Shown piece by piece: positions 36,201 to 48,400 of a stretch of 64,000 nucleotides of DNA. Each line of letters opens with the position of its first letter. Position 1 is the stretch's first letter. Made by a program: the position numbers and the translations under genes. Origin of the DNA: Membranipora membranacea (Eukaryota; Bryozoa; Gymnolaemata; Cheilostomatida; Membraniporidae); assembly GCA_914767715.1 (NCBI GenBank), contig OU612075.1, forward strand, positions 21,636,001 to 21,700,000, in the 5' to 3' direction. The notes below the pieces were generated by a model. It searched no databases. It was not told the origin of the DNA and saw nothing but the letters and a program-made list of their open reading frames with translations.

Positions 36201-39200
36201 ATTCTGAAAAAGTCTGGTCAGGTTTTCCAAAAACAAAACTAAAACATCGCATTTACATGTAGCTATAAAATAGTGATTTGCTTAGAAGAGATTTGTGCTT
36301 CATGACAAGGTAGTAATAAATGTTTCCACACAATTATCTTGAGATATATATCCTAAACAGATAGAATTTCTTTGTACCTATTTAGCAAACAAATTCAATC
36401 ATCCTGGGACTGGACCACTATACAAATGTTTGATTTTAAAGGTTGCATATAATTTTAAAATCCTGTTTTCCTAGACCAGTTTGCGATGTGAAGACTGAGC
36501 CCGTCCTCTTACCCTATATCATCATGTCATCTTGAAGACATGAGGGTTTTAATCTTTAGATTTTACCTTTTAGACTGGGGAAGTGGAGGGATGTCTTTGT
36601 GAAATCATTTTTTATCAATGATAATTCAAGTGCAAAGCGTCATCACTTTATGATTGTCCTACAGCCGATGTGAATCTCATGAGGGGGGTGCCGTATAAAT
36701 ACTTCTGTTGCTTATGATATATTCTTTGAAGCTGATGGAGGGCTGGGCGGGTATAAATATCTATGCTGTACGTACCACATAGCGTGTGACACAATCATCA
36801 CATCACTTACTTTACAGTGTGATCTGATTACTCTAGGTCCTAACCCAGATGAAGCCTTACTTCATAGATGGCTGCTCGATGATGATACCTACACAGATAC
36901 TCTACATAACCGTACAGCTGATGAAACATTACCTCTTTATCATCAACATGAGAATCGCAGGTAAGGTGTATACATAAACACATACATACCATATACATAG
37001 CATATACATAACATAAACATACCTATACATATATGCATATGCATAAGCATCTTCCTGTGGTTATCTGAGATATGGAATACTTCTGCCATGATCTTGGATG
37101 GATTTCCGCTGGGATATGACACGAGTAAAGTTATCCCCTTTTTATTTGAGATGAACATCTTGTTATTGTTGGATCTTATGATGTGTTGGATATTTTGATT
37201 TGATTCTCCAGGGGGAGTCGTTTTGGTAACTCTACCACAAGCAGCTCATCTCTAGGCTTCCTGACCAAAGAGGAGGGAGATTTTCCTGGATGGCAGAGAG
37301 AAGTAGGCACAGTGTCATTCTGGATGAGAATAGACTCAGAGTCACCGATGTTAGGCGGACACGTGTTGTAAGATTTTATTAATATTACTAGTTGGTTGTA
37401 AACTAATGCTGTGGTGGCTAAGGGGGAGGGTGGAACAGCCTGTTATATATGATCATATGGTGGTGACTCCCAAACCTCATAATGCTAATTAAATACTGGC
37501 CAAACAGATACACTAATTCCTCAAATGTGTCCTTCCCTGTTACGTTACGTAATCCTATGGCAGGTTTATTTATATTTATTGTAGTGTAAGCAATGTCCAG
37601 TACTCCTCGGCACAAAACTCATTCCTATTTTATGCAACTACAAACTACGGCCGTACTTGTAACGCAACAATGAGTGATGGCAGAGCCTCGACCTGCTGGA
37701 TCATCACTATGCACCCTTCACCTGACATTAAGGTAAAATGCATACAAACCCGATCTACAGGATACACCCCTAGAGATAACTCTTTGTAAAATTAATAAGG
37801 CGTTATCATGGCACACATATTATGACGTGATGTTAAAGTATGGATCTAAGCTTTCGAGCTCTGAGAAACATGAGGTGATCACACGAAACGCCGCTGCCAA
37901 AATGCTGACCGGACTGAGTGTCCAGAAATCAGCACTTGGTTATGTTGATCTTGAGTTTTATATTGCTTCTCATCAGATCGAGGGTACGGCTATGCTTCAG
38001 CTTCCTTGGGACGAGTTAGTTGGTAGATGGAAACATTATGTTGTAACCTTCGATAATTCTGTCAAGGGAATCTCAGCGGCATATATGGATGGTATACCCA
38101 TATATGTGATACATACAATGGTTTTGTAAGTACATATGTGATATATACAATAGTTTAGTAAGTACATATTTGATACATACAATGAGTTGGTAAGTACATT
38201 TATGTATGTATGTTTATTGTTTTGCATCTTTGTTATGATAAAATCATTTGTTGGTTGAGCGCTCTGCTGTAAGGTATACATTACAATTCTAAAATTTCTA
38301 CTTAAATAATCCGTTTAATAAAGATACAGCTTGGTATCTAAAACAAAACTTCCTCAGGTTTGTTCTGTGTTATGGTAATTGCGATACAAACATGGAGCCA
38401 TCAATCCCTGTGTTTACACATGAACCCTTTTATTAGTATTACAGTGGGGCACATGCAGAGGCTTGACAGCTGCACATGGAGAAATATAACTGAGTTTTAT
38501 GTCTGATTGATATAGGCCAGTAGGAGAGTTGGTAGACGGTGACAAACTGATGGTTGATGGTTACGCTGGTAAAGTTCACTATAATTGTCTGCAGTTTTTG
38601 GACAGATATACACAGGCTAGAGATGTGTTCTCTCTCAGAGATTCATGTTATGGGGATAATCGCAGAGGTAAGATAAATATAATTCTATGATTACGTGATA
38701 TATCGCTTTTTAAAAATTTTTAATATTGTATTGGTGATCATGTCAAATAGGTATTTTAATATTGTATTGGTGATCATGTATAATAGGTATTTTCACAGAT
38801 GAAACCTCCCAAATAGTGCCCTTTTTAAATTGAGCCCTCTGTTCCTTGTTATTGGGGTATTTGATTAGAAGTTTTTAGACCTCCTGTCTTCATTTTTGCA
38901 GTAGTGATAGGGCCACTTCTGACCCCTCATTCAATAAAATCCAATAATGTAGGAACTAAATTTTCAAATTTAATATACCATTTTGGTCTTGTACTGTCTC
39001 TTCCGTCAATGATCTTACCAGCTTACAGATCCTGGTTGTCACAACTGTAACAGATAATAACCCGAATTTTCACTAATTTAGGACATAATTTACACACCAC
39101 ATGCAGTTTAAAAAGTTTGCAACATAAAGATTTAGTCAGGCTACTAGCGACGTGTCTGTGAGGGAATTTTTGAGATGGGACAATTAGTTCCTTAGAAACT

Positions 39201-42200
39201 GAAAAGGCGATCACGTGAAGCTCTGTCTGCAGTATTAGTGAGTCTATATGGATAATACAAAATGCTTAATTCCAGCAGGGAGTATGGCATTCCATTCTCT
39301 CTGATTCCAGTCAACAAGTATCTTTAAACCAAAAAAATCTACTCCATCATATTTTATCGAGTAGGTACATATGTCATAATATATACAATGGTTTAGTTAT
39401 TACATTTGTGATTCATACGATGAATTTGTATGTACATATTACACATCTTTATGTGACAGATTACATTATGCCTGTTGGCTTTTGGCCTTTGGATGCTAGA
39501 AGCGGAGATTATGACATATCACAACAAGTGTCGGACTGGAACGTCACAAGTGTCGACACGACATTAGTATCTGGTGTGACAGGCTACCCTGATACTGCTT
39601 ATGCATTCAATGGTTAGTAATAATGACAGAGCTAAGGCCCCACATCTTCATGGATTGTGGGTACTGCCTGTTAGTCTATTACAGATATTGAGCTCAGTGT
39701 GTTGGCTTGCTATGCACAATAGCAGGCGGCTTTAGGGTTGTGGGTGTTGATATTTCAGCCCCCAGCACACTGGGGCTATTTATATCCATACCTAATGCTG
39801 TCAAGGTGAATTATACAGTTAAAACATTGATTATTTTTTTATCATAAATACAAAATGCATTTACTGAATGTATACTGTGTATATACAGTTTGTATACTGT
39901 GTATATACTGAATGTATACTTGTCTACTGTTTGTATACCGTGTTTGTAGGTGTATCGAGTTACCTTGAGATACCTAACAGAGAAGGCCGAGCTGATTTAC
40001 ACATATCTGGTCATTTCTCTCTCTGGGTCTACTTTGAGAATCCTGAGACTACAGATAGTCAGGTCTTCTTCTCTCATATGGTAAGGTTTTTGATATTTCA
40101 CTAGGCTGTCCCGACGATGACTGAACCAGCTCCATCAATACATATGTCAACTAGGTTTTGAAACATCATAGGTGCCATCGATGAAAAAGGGGGATAATTT
40201 CTTAGCTACGCATAATTTCTACCTAGAAGTGCTATTTTTTTCAGTTCAGTTCAGAGTATTACATAACTACTGCAGTCCTAGATGCTTAACTATATTATAC
40301 CTGTGTCCATCTGTTGTCTTTAATTTGAGTAGAGCTACTTTGTATTATAATATAGGTGATCCTGGCACAGCAGCATGGATATCCAGGAGCAGCTGGGGTC
40401 AGTATAACACAGCATGTTATGGCTCTCTGAGGGTCAGTATAACACAGCATGTTATGGCTCTCTGATATTAACTCATCTGTTTATATATCTAATAGAATGG
40501 AGAGGAGACAAGTCTTGTTGGGCGAGTAAAAGAAAATTACATCTACCTGGACATGATGGATCATAACAAGGAGTTAAAGATTGTGAAGATGAATAATGTC
40601 ATCAGCGCCAATACATGGTACTTTGTAGCTGTACATCTGGACGGCAAGAATGGATTTATAGAAATATATTATTTTACATCGAGAAGAAACAGAAGGGTGT
40701 AAGTGCATACGTACTTAACTACATACTGCCTTCCTGTAATATATGTATCAACTTTAATTGCTGATCCAGTCATAAATGACACATAAGACCATGCATAAAA
40801 CAAATATCGTAATGCGTGTGGTGAACTATTATCAAGGATAGCAGTTCTATTAAAGAATTGATGATCTTTAATAAGAAAGAGTTGATATGGTACTTAGCGT
40901 ATTCACATCTGACATATCAGTAAGTAGTTTATGTGTTTACCATGAGACCTGTTTAGCACATTGACAAATGATTTCTAGTCACAAATATAGAAATCAAATT
41001 TTTTTGTCTGACACAGAATCCCAAAATCCAAGTTGGTCAATGGAGGTACATATAACTACACATGGAATATTGGTAGAGGATTCTATGATGGACAGATGAA
41101 CTACTTTGAAGGGAGGATAGCTTGTGTTCAGCTATATGATTTCAAATTGTATAGCTCTCAAAGAAAATATGCCATGAACCTTTGCAAGGCTAAGGGTGAG
41201 GTCATAAAAACTTGCATTCAAACTCATAAAGAAATTGAAAATCCATGCTAAATTAAAGCACAGTGATCTGCAGGACTGACTCAGCTCCCGATCAATTAAG
41301 GGTTAGATAGATCATTGTCTTCTCCTGTTTATCTCAACATTTTTGGATTAGCAATCTATGCTTCAAATACTAACAAGCTACCTTGAACTTTATCTTTAGA
41401 CCCAGAAGACACACGCTTCCGTCGAGCAGATGGATTATCAACAGGATTTAGCCCGAGTTCTCATCTCGTAACAAAGAGTATAACGTCGCGTACCAGACTG
41501 GGATGTATGGCAGCATGTGTGAGCGATGAATACTGTGTGTCCGCTGCCTTCCATCGACACACAATGTCGTAAGTCATGATGTCTAACTTATTGATTTATT
41601 TGATAAAAAAAAGTCTGTTGTATTGTATGGTTTTGAGACAAGGTTGTAACACCCTTGAAGCACTAAAAAGCTACTGAGGTTCTCCAAATATTGTGTTGCA
41701 GTATTATATTATCTGTTTTCTTTTGCTGTCGCTACTCAGTGCTCATTCCGACTGTGCCCCAGTTCTCCATAATTCGGTCTGAGCAGTAGCAGCTGTCCAC
41801 AATGCGGCCTGTTGATAAGAAATGTGGTGGTTGAGAATCAGGCCAGACTTTGTATATGTATATGTTGGCTCAGTTGGCTCAGTGGTTAGCGTGTCTGCCA
41901 CTTGACCAGCCGGTTGTGGGTTCAAACCCCGTCCGGGACCGAAAGTCATTTCGACTTTGACTGATCACACAGTCCCTTCGGATCAGGACTATAAATAATG
42001 GAGGTCTTCTGTATGTACAACACCATTGTGCATGCAGATTAAAGAACCCTCCTGTATGGTATAGCTCTATACAGGAGGATGCTGTCATCAACCACTGCAG
42101 CTCCGGCCTTGTATCGCTATGCTTCACGCTGGGTTAAAGCTGTCAGTGGTTGAAAAGTGGCACTAACGACTCGGAAACCTAGTCGCCACTATAAACCTCT

Positions 42201-42235
42201 TCCTATACCGCACCTCGGTGCAGTCATCGCCTACC

Positions 42236-42273
<38 letters not shown>

Positions 42274-42617
42274 GTCGGCGTTACAAAAAATCAATAATTC
42301 ACAATCAACAATTTCTTCTGTTTATATTAGGAAGCATATGAGGTTCACAAAAGTTACCACAATAAAATTGAGTTTAAAACTTGGAAATATATTCGTAAAA
42401 GTAAAAGTTGTTTAAGGGAGTTATTTCCCGTATGAGCTAGATTACACATACATATATTTAATTATTATATATTATATTATATTATATATCATATCTCTTC
42501 AGGTGTGAGATGAGTGATAAGAGAATAGAGGACAGCTTGGACGTAGACTCAGACTACGAGAACACAGGAGCATCAGACTACTTCGAAATTCACAAACCTT
42601 TCAATGACATGATCTAA
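30272..42617 (+). CDS. Secreted protein with four LamG-like domains and a PAN-like module
   Basis: Exons: 30272-30446, 30733-30910, 31879-32084, 32406-32558, 32830-32961, 33291-33453, 33868-34034, 35142-35252, 35651-35764, 36837-36960, 37212-37367, 37585-37732, 37839-38125, 38516-38667, 39460-39612, 39950-40080, 40356-40397, 40496-40698, 41017-41195, 41400-41568, 42503-42617. The total is 3258 nt (1085 residues); phases match throughout. Four concanavalin-A/LamG-like jelly-roll domains end at about 237, 466, 755 and 991; domains 2 and 4 close with GRLYCLQLYD/GRIACVQLYD and a terminal Cys. Residues 992-1085 hold a PAN/apple-like module (GCMAACVSDEYC). MLLIMVIYA at the start is a short hydrophobic leader; there is no membrane helix. 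An extracellular glycan- or protein-binding role is inference. Uncertain points: true start, acceptor of exon 13 (37839 or 37848), and the 42-nt exon 40356-40397. Confidence 0.87.
30465..30520 (+). repeat. 19-bp tandem repeat beside a 5' splice site
   Basis: Three copies of ATCTGTCAGCAGTCTTATT (starting 30465, 30484, 30503), beginning 18 bases after the donor of exon 30272-30446. Confidence 0.85.
31014..31445. mobile_element. MITE-like element with inverted ends
   Basis: The left end reads TAGTCTGAGCC..CAGACTGTTGCCC; the right end, reverse-complemented, reads GTCTGTGCTCCCCAGACTTT followed by GCCCCC. The left end resembles sequence at 12527 and 53838. It sits in an intron of the LamG-like gene. 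Exact borders and any target duplication are not clear. Confidence 0.5.
32559..32735 (+). repeat. About 40-bp minisatellite starting at a 5' splice site
   Basis: Units built on TACCAGTCAGTAAGTGTACC and CAGTAAGTCTATATG begin within the donor region of exon 32406-32558 and bring repeated donor-like AGTAAGT motifs into the intron. Confidence 0.8.
34862..35017. repeat. Long snapback hairpin (about 70-bp arms, 16-nt loop)
   Basis: The arms 34862-34932 and 34949-35017 are inverted complements with only a few mismatches; the core is CAGGCAGTTACTCATGATAA and its complement. The loop is 34933-34948. It lies in intron 34035-35141 of the LamG-like gene. It may be a foldback element or the source of a long hairpin RNA. 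Confidence 0.88.
35312..35398. repeat. 10-bp microsatellite/minisatellite
   Basis: Eight uninterrupted copies of GTGTGTGCGG, in the intron after exon 35142-35252, about 60 bases from the donor. Confidence 0.95.
35866..35913. repeat. Short inverted repeat
   Basis: CCCCATTTTTGTTG and CAACAAAAATGGGG face each other across an 8-nt loop, with further partial pairing outside (CAGCTG/CGCTGT). It is intronic in the LamG-like gene. Confidence 0.75.
38101..38196 (+). repeat. 32-bp tandem repeat overlapping an exon end and donor
   Basis: Three 32-bp units (38101-38132, 38133-38164, 38165-38196), each ending in GTAAGTA. The first 25 bases of unit 1 are the end of the exon 37839-38125, so each unit reproduces an exon-intron junction. 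Diverged relatives occur at 39361-39436, just before the next domain. Confidence 0.92.
40396..40465 (+). repeat. Exact 35-bp tandem duplication at a 5' splice site
   Basis: 40396-40430 and 40431-40465 are identical, each starting GGGTCAGTATAAC. The donor of the 42-nt exon 40356-40397 is in the first copy; the second copy offers an identical GTCAGT site. Confidence 0.95.
41862..42272 (+). mobile_element. tRNA-derived SINE-like element
   Basis: A Pol III-type head with an A box (TGGCTCAGTGG) near 41874 and a B box (GGGTTCAAACCCC) near 41918, then a body without coding capacity and a terminal (TGTATA)n tail ending about 42272. It lies in the last intron of the LamG-like gene. No intact tRNA cloverleaf is claimed. 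Confidence 0.75.
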
Positions 42618-42720
42618 AAATAGATCGAAAACATATCTCACTCTTATATTGTTATCCTTATTTATTGATACTTTACCTAATGAAGATGGTCTATTGCTAC
42701 ATTTCAGTAGCACTTCTTGC

Positions 42721-42726
42721 AATAAA
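42721..42726 (+). other. Poly(A) signal AATAAA for the LamG-like gene
   Basis: About 105 bases after the TAA stop at 42615-42617. Confidence 0.6.
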
Positions 42727-44369
42727 GGCGTGGATTTCTCTGGTGTTCTCTAGTGTACAGCTTGCATCATCTTTACTGCAGTTCCCAATCTTACCTAATG
42801 TTGTCGAATGTTTTGCAGAAGTGCCATATTGTTTCAATTTATATACCAAGTATAACAAACCATCTGAGGAAGCCCTATTGGAAATGTTCATTTGCTTATA
42901 TTTTTTATATATAACCTGGGTAGCAGTTGTTGAGGTTTATGAAAAATATATTGTTTGACTCGCTAAGTTGAAATGATTATTTGTTTTGTCATCTGCAAAG
43001 CCACACTAGCGTGTCTCGTAAAAGTGTTCATCCTAGTTTCAAAACATCATAACGACAAATTGCATTTTTCCTATCTGTCATTTTTATTTGATCACCGCGT
43101 TAAATACATTAGACAAAATACTGAAATGATCAATCTGAGATATGCTGAGTCATCGGTTACTTTACAATAACAATTTGGTACAGAACTGTTTGGCCCCTCA
43201 ATTTCGACATTTAGACAATTTTAGATTTCACAAGATTTTGATGTCATTCCACCACCACCCTCGTCGATGTCACTTTGCAGACAACGTTGTAGATCACAGC
43301 TCGAAGTATAAACTGTGTAACTATTAAAAGCCATAAGGCCATGTTTCAAAAAGAATGCCTGGCATAGCGATTACTCTTGAATGTAGTTCTTGAACATATG
43401 TATTGTCTTTGTAATCTCGGTGGTCAATGAACAAATTGAGAGCCTTATGCCATCTAAAGATGTATTTATATTCCCTGTAGCAAACTTTTCAATTTAGAAA
43501 TCAAAAGAAAAAATTTGCCACAAAACTGATCTCTTCTATTTTTATTCAAACTGCTGCATATTTGGGTGCAGTTATTTTTGTCAATACGATTATTGTATTA
43601 CATGGTATGTACTCTATATTTAAAACTTTTGAATCCTTTTTACATCTGATATTTTATCATTTCATGCCATAATCTCTATCAGATATACAGGTCCCAGTTA
43701 GGAACAATGGGAGTAAAGGTAATAACTTCAACTGGAGTGCCCTGGGTGCTGTTGTAGGACCAAGGAGTCCTTGGTAGGACCTTTGCTGTGTTTAATGATT
43801 TGCTTGAATTTTGAAACATCTGACTATCTTTGGTATATATAGTCTTCGGATAATAAAAAAAATTCTGAGGACAAAAGTTTCTGACTTTAATCATTTGAGG
43901 ATCGGGGATTCTTTTTCATGAAAAAATGTATTGTAAATGTATAGCAACTTCCAGGAAATACGCTCAGACCACTTGCGGAAAGAAGTGTGATATTCTCCAG
44001 AGAGAATTTGGTCGATTATGGGATTTCTCTATCGAATCAGGATGCGCTCTCGCTGGAATTTCAGAATACCTAGATCAGTGTTAGGTTTGCTGACTGTATT
44101 TTTCCGACAAACTGCAAATCAACAAAATGGACAAGGTTCAAACAAGTTGGTGAACAGCAGAATTAAAATCACTTATATGAAAAAAAAATTAAGTTATGTC
44201 CATTGATAGCGACAGCTGGTAGCAGGTTTTGACATAAAATAACTGTCAAAGGCTTGAAAGCAATAAGCAAATATACAAAGTTGCCTTCCCCTACCCCTCA
44301 ATGAGGTATCCAATCAACACTCTCCTTTCTTTTAATAAGTTAGCTCCTCAACTTAAAATGTTTATAGCT

Positions 44370-45390
44370 GACTCATTTTTAGAAAGTTTCCCTTTGAACA
44401 GTTTTCTGTACCATAAGCTGGACAACGAAGGGCTTCGTACACCATGCCCCTGGAACAACAGTCGTACAAAGCTTCGTTGAGATGACTGAATGTGTGCTGA
44501 ATTGAGAAAATGTGTAGTTGGAATATTTTGGTATGATCCTCGTAATTAATGGCATCATCAGCAAGCTCAGAAGCTGTTGCGTTGGTTTGGTGATACGCCG
44601 TAATGATACGGTCCACTGGTCTACTCCAAAACTTGGGGGGGGGCAGTCAAACGTTGTTAAATACCCAGGTTTTGTGTCATAATTTAGTCTCATGATATCT
44701 GGACATCTGGTAGGTCTTCTGTAGTTGTGCAAGTCAAGTGGAGACAGAAAAAGTATCATCTACTGGACCAGGGAGTTCAAACTCCTTGACTGGACTTGCA
44801 CATACATACAGAAAAGTGTTGTGAGCCCTGTGTAACTGTACTGTAATTGCAGTTGCCATACTGGTAAACTGGTTGTAGTAGAAAGAGGGCTCTTTTCTTA
44901 CTGTTTGCAGGCTAAGACATATCAAGCAGTTAGCGGGACTCCTTGGACATATTTTAGGGACCCATTCAGATGAAATGTCTACTATAGAGCATCTCGAGGT
45001 TCCCTACGGCAATGTTGCAGGGCGATGGCATGACTTGCACGGGCCTTACAGCACTTAAAACACTGCCACACATGCACACAATAACACTTTCCCTCATATT
45101 GAGAGAATGAATCCTTGATACAACATGTTGAGTTGAAACTGAGTTGACGAAGTTTCTATAAGAGTAAACTGTGCTGTACTTAAGCTTAACATCATTTTAA
45201 GACTTGGGCTTGGGTGGCATTGTGTGCTGGTTTCAAGGAGCAGGAAGAATGCGTAAGTTTTGACTCCCGAACCTATCCATCCTCGGATGGAGAAAGCACC
45301 CAAAGCTCTGACGATGTCACTTGTCCAAGTAGTGCAAAGAAGATCACCGTCAAGGATGATAATGTAAATTGACTTGGAACCCCTCATGTT
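44370..45390 (-). pseudogene. Possible decayed protein-coding remnant
   Basis: Minus-strand frames around 44379-44759, 44734-44925 and 45094-45387 are longer than neighbouring noise and have mixed composition, but are out of frame with each other; the run of Gs at 44634-44643 coincides with one frame change. No motif identifies the source. It could be a dead transposon, or chance. Confidence 0.22.
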
Positions 45391-45442
45391 ATTAATTTTC
45401 TGTTATTGCAACATTTTGACTATGTACAGATGTGTAGACTTG

Positions 45443-48400
45443 ATGAGCTTGACAATGTCAGATTGTGATATGGAGTTACCCTCCGAGCCTAGTCAGTCAT
45501 CTGTGGAGTTGTGTACCCCTCCTCATCAGCAAACATTGGAGCAGGTACTCATTGAGACCCCAGCCTCTGATCTAGAGGCACTATTGGAGAAAGTACTTGA
45601 GAAAAGACCTGAACTAAGAGAAAGGTTCAGCTCGCAGCCTCCTAACAAGTCAGCGAAAAGAGCTGAGGCTACAGAGGAGCTACAGGTCACATGGGATCCT
45701 GAGTATACAGGTTTGTACTCTATGTTTAGTAGCTTGTTGTTAGGCTCTCTGATATGGCCACTGTTTGTGATATTAGGCTTTGATGATGAGCTTACAGTTT
45801 CCTCACAAGGCCAAGTCACAACCCAACATGAATTTAGTTTGTATTATATGATGTTATCATATTGCCATTGAAATAAGGCTTGTTAGTTTCTCTCCATGTC
45901 TCAATTTACAGAAAACCAGCTTATGTATAGAGATGACAAAGGAGGCTGGATAAATGTCTCAGAACTCGAGGGCACATCTCATAAAGTGGTGGGGACGGAT
46001 TACCGTGGCCTACCAATTATACATATTGGGCGAGGGAGACCTAAGTCTACAATTATAAGCCTTTTAATGAAGGATCCCAATGAGTCTACTGATCCTTGTG
46101 TATCAGATGACAGACTTACTCACTCAAAAGGTAAACTTGATAGGGAAGACCCTCGGTTCTGATGCAAACTTTACATCCAAACAAACATGTGAAATATCTG
46201 GATATCCAAGGCGTTGAGTGTGTTGCTAAGCATTGATCATTCTTTGAATGGCTTCTGTAGTGTAGAATGCCATCGTATAAGCTCAGCAATTTCTGCTGTT
46301 TGACACTTCATCAAAGTACAGGCGTATGTAGATTCCCTATCGCAGCATGATGTGCTGAACCGTCATAACTGCTGAGAGACACTCCTTTCTCAACAGCAAG
46401 AGTTGACAAGCTCTGCTGTTCCAACAGACTCGAAGATGTTTTGTTGCTTTGTGTTCAGTACATAGCATCAACTATCTGATATCTGGTATTGATGGAAACC
46501 AATTTGGTTACATTTGTTTAACAGATCATTAATGATGATTATGTTATTGCCAATAGATGATGGCGCTGCTGCTGATGTATTACTCTATGATATGATGAAC
46601 AATGACAAGCCCAGAGTGAGTGAGAGATTACAGCGGAAGAGAAATCTGAGGGCACCCATCAAAAACATGGTCAGGTTTATAACCATAAACTCACCAGACT
46701 TTAATAGTAGCTGACTTGTCCAGTTAAACCAATAGCAAATTACATAGTATAGCTTGGCTCACATAGACACCGATACATAGTTACCGACACTGTTTTTTTA
46801 TTGGTGGGTAGCCATCACCAGTGCTAGCAATTTATTTTTCTTGAATGCTAAAATGATATTATATCAGAGCTTATAGCTTTAAGCACATTATGTTTATGTG
46901 ATACTACCATTGAGTAAAAGAATGGTCGCTGTTATGATGCCAAGGTACCTGTCTGGTTGCATCGTTCTGGAGCCAACCAAAAGCTACACAGAAAAGGCTT
47001 AGCCCAATGATAGCTCGGGTAATTGGCCAACATTTTCAACCTGATCATCTGATTTCATCCTTAGTAATTATTCTACCACTATTTCTATACACTTGCAATT
47101 TGCAATAATGAATTGACCAAAACTGGTCATGTTTCAGTTCTGTGTCTGTCAGTAAGCTTTATTTTATAGATAGATGATGATTATATAATAGACAGTGAAG
47201 GTTGTGATGTCACAGAGGAGGAGGTCACTGTGTGCGGTGAAAGGGTGCTAACTTCTCCCCCTTCTCACCCTCCTCCACTAGTCAGTCAATCTGATAATCA
47301 TACAGGTATATCAGCTTGGCTGTAAACTACTCTCTACTTACTACAAGCTAACTGCTATTGTTAATGATGAGAAATCACACCAATATTGGGTAGTGCTTAG
47401 TCACCTGCTTATTATGTACAAGATACAATACACACAATTCATAAAGTGATGTTATACTGACACCGGTATATATGATATATACTTGGTAGATGAGATAGTC
47501 ATATGTGATAATGAGGTAGAGGTAGTAGATGATATGGAGGTATGTCAGACTGAGGAGGTAGTTATCACAGATACCAGCGGCGCTGACACTCACAGCGCCG
47601 CTTGCGGTTACGCTGACACTCACAGTGGTGCTGCCAATGACAGTCATGCTGACGGTCACAGCGTCGCTGACAATCACACCGGCAGACGCTCTAAACAATC
47701 ACACACAGTCAGGTTTGACTGTGATTACTGTGAGCTAACATTCAGGTAAAATCTATTATACACCTAATAACATAAAGATATTTATGTTTTAACTAATAAT
47801 ATTGTGCTACATTCTTTAGTGTTTCCGTAATTCATCGTTATGAATATTCTTAGAATACACGATCAGCATGTTTACTGTAGTTAAGTCCTGTCTGTCAGTG
47901 ATTGCTGTCAGTTGGACTGTCAAACAAGGGCACGAGTTTGAGATGGCTCAAACTATTACATGTATAAGGGCAGGTGCTCCGTTGTCATGTAATGTCAGGT
48001 ATTTTGTATTTGTAGATCAGGGGTAAGATACAGAGAACATTTGCTCAGTATATTCTGTCAGGGATTTAATGTCAGGTGTTTTATGTGCCGTCATCAGATC
48101 GAGGATAAGGAAGAGCTGAGAATTCATGAGCTGAGCGAGTGTTTCATTGATATACCTCAGCATATCAGCAACACAGGTGTGTATGTAAATACTAATGGTG
48201 AGTCTGGGAGGTCTTTCAACTAGACAACTTCGTGCCCAAATCCTTCAGTCAGAATTTATATATTTCCATCATTGAGTGAGCGATTTGGGAACGCAACCCC
48301 ATGATGTTGTCAATCACTCACTGAGTAGGAGATCAAATAATGATTTTGGCTGTTTTTAAGTGACATCCCCTGTGTTTTAACATTAAAATCAACGGAAAAT

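Larger units (their letters stand above)
42618..45442. other. Intergenic region with decayed coding-like sequence
   Basis: Holds the poly(A) signal at 42721 and otherwise no supported exon. On the minus strand between about 44370 and 45390 several overlapping frames have protein-like composition, one broken near a ten-base G run (44634-44643). They look like a dead mobile element or pseudogene, unidentified. Confidence 0.4.

Noticed and set aside
40172-40465. Plus-strand frame reading RATLYYNIGDPGTAAW as the LamG exon
   Set aside because: It needs a weaker donor in the previous exon (AAG|GTTTTT). The 42-nt exon 40356-40397 matches both neighbours in phase with better sites. Kept as an alternative only.
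42677-42955. Open frame with hydrophobic residues downstream of the LamG-like gene
   Set aside because: It lies in the 3' region with its own poly(A) signal inside, has no splice logic and an overlapping opposite-strand frame of similar length.
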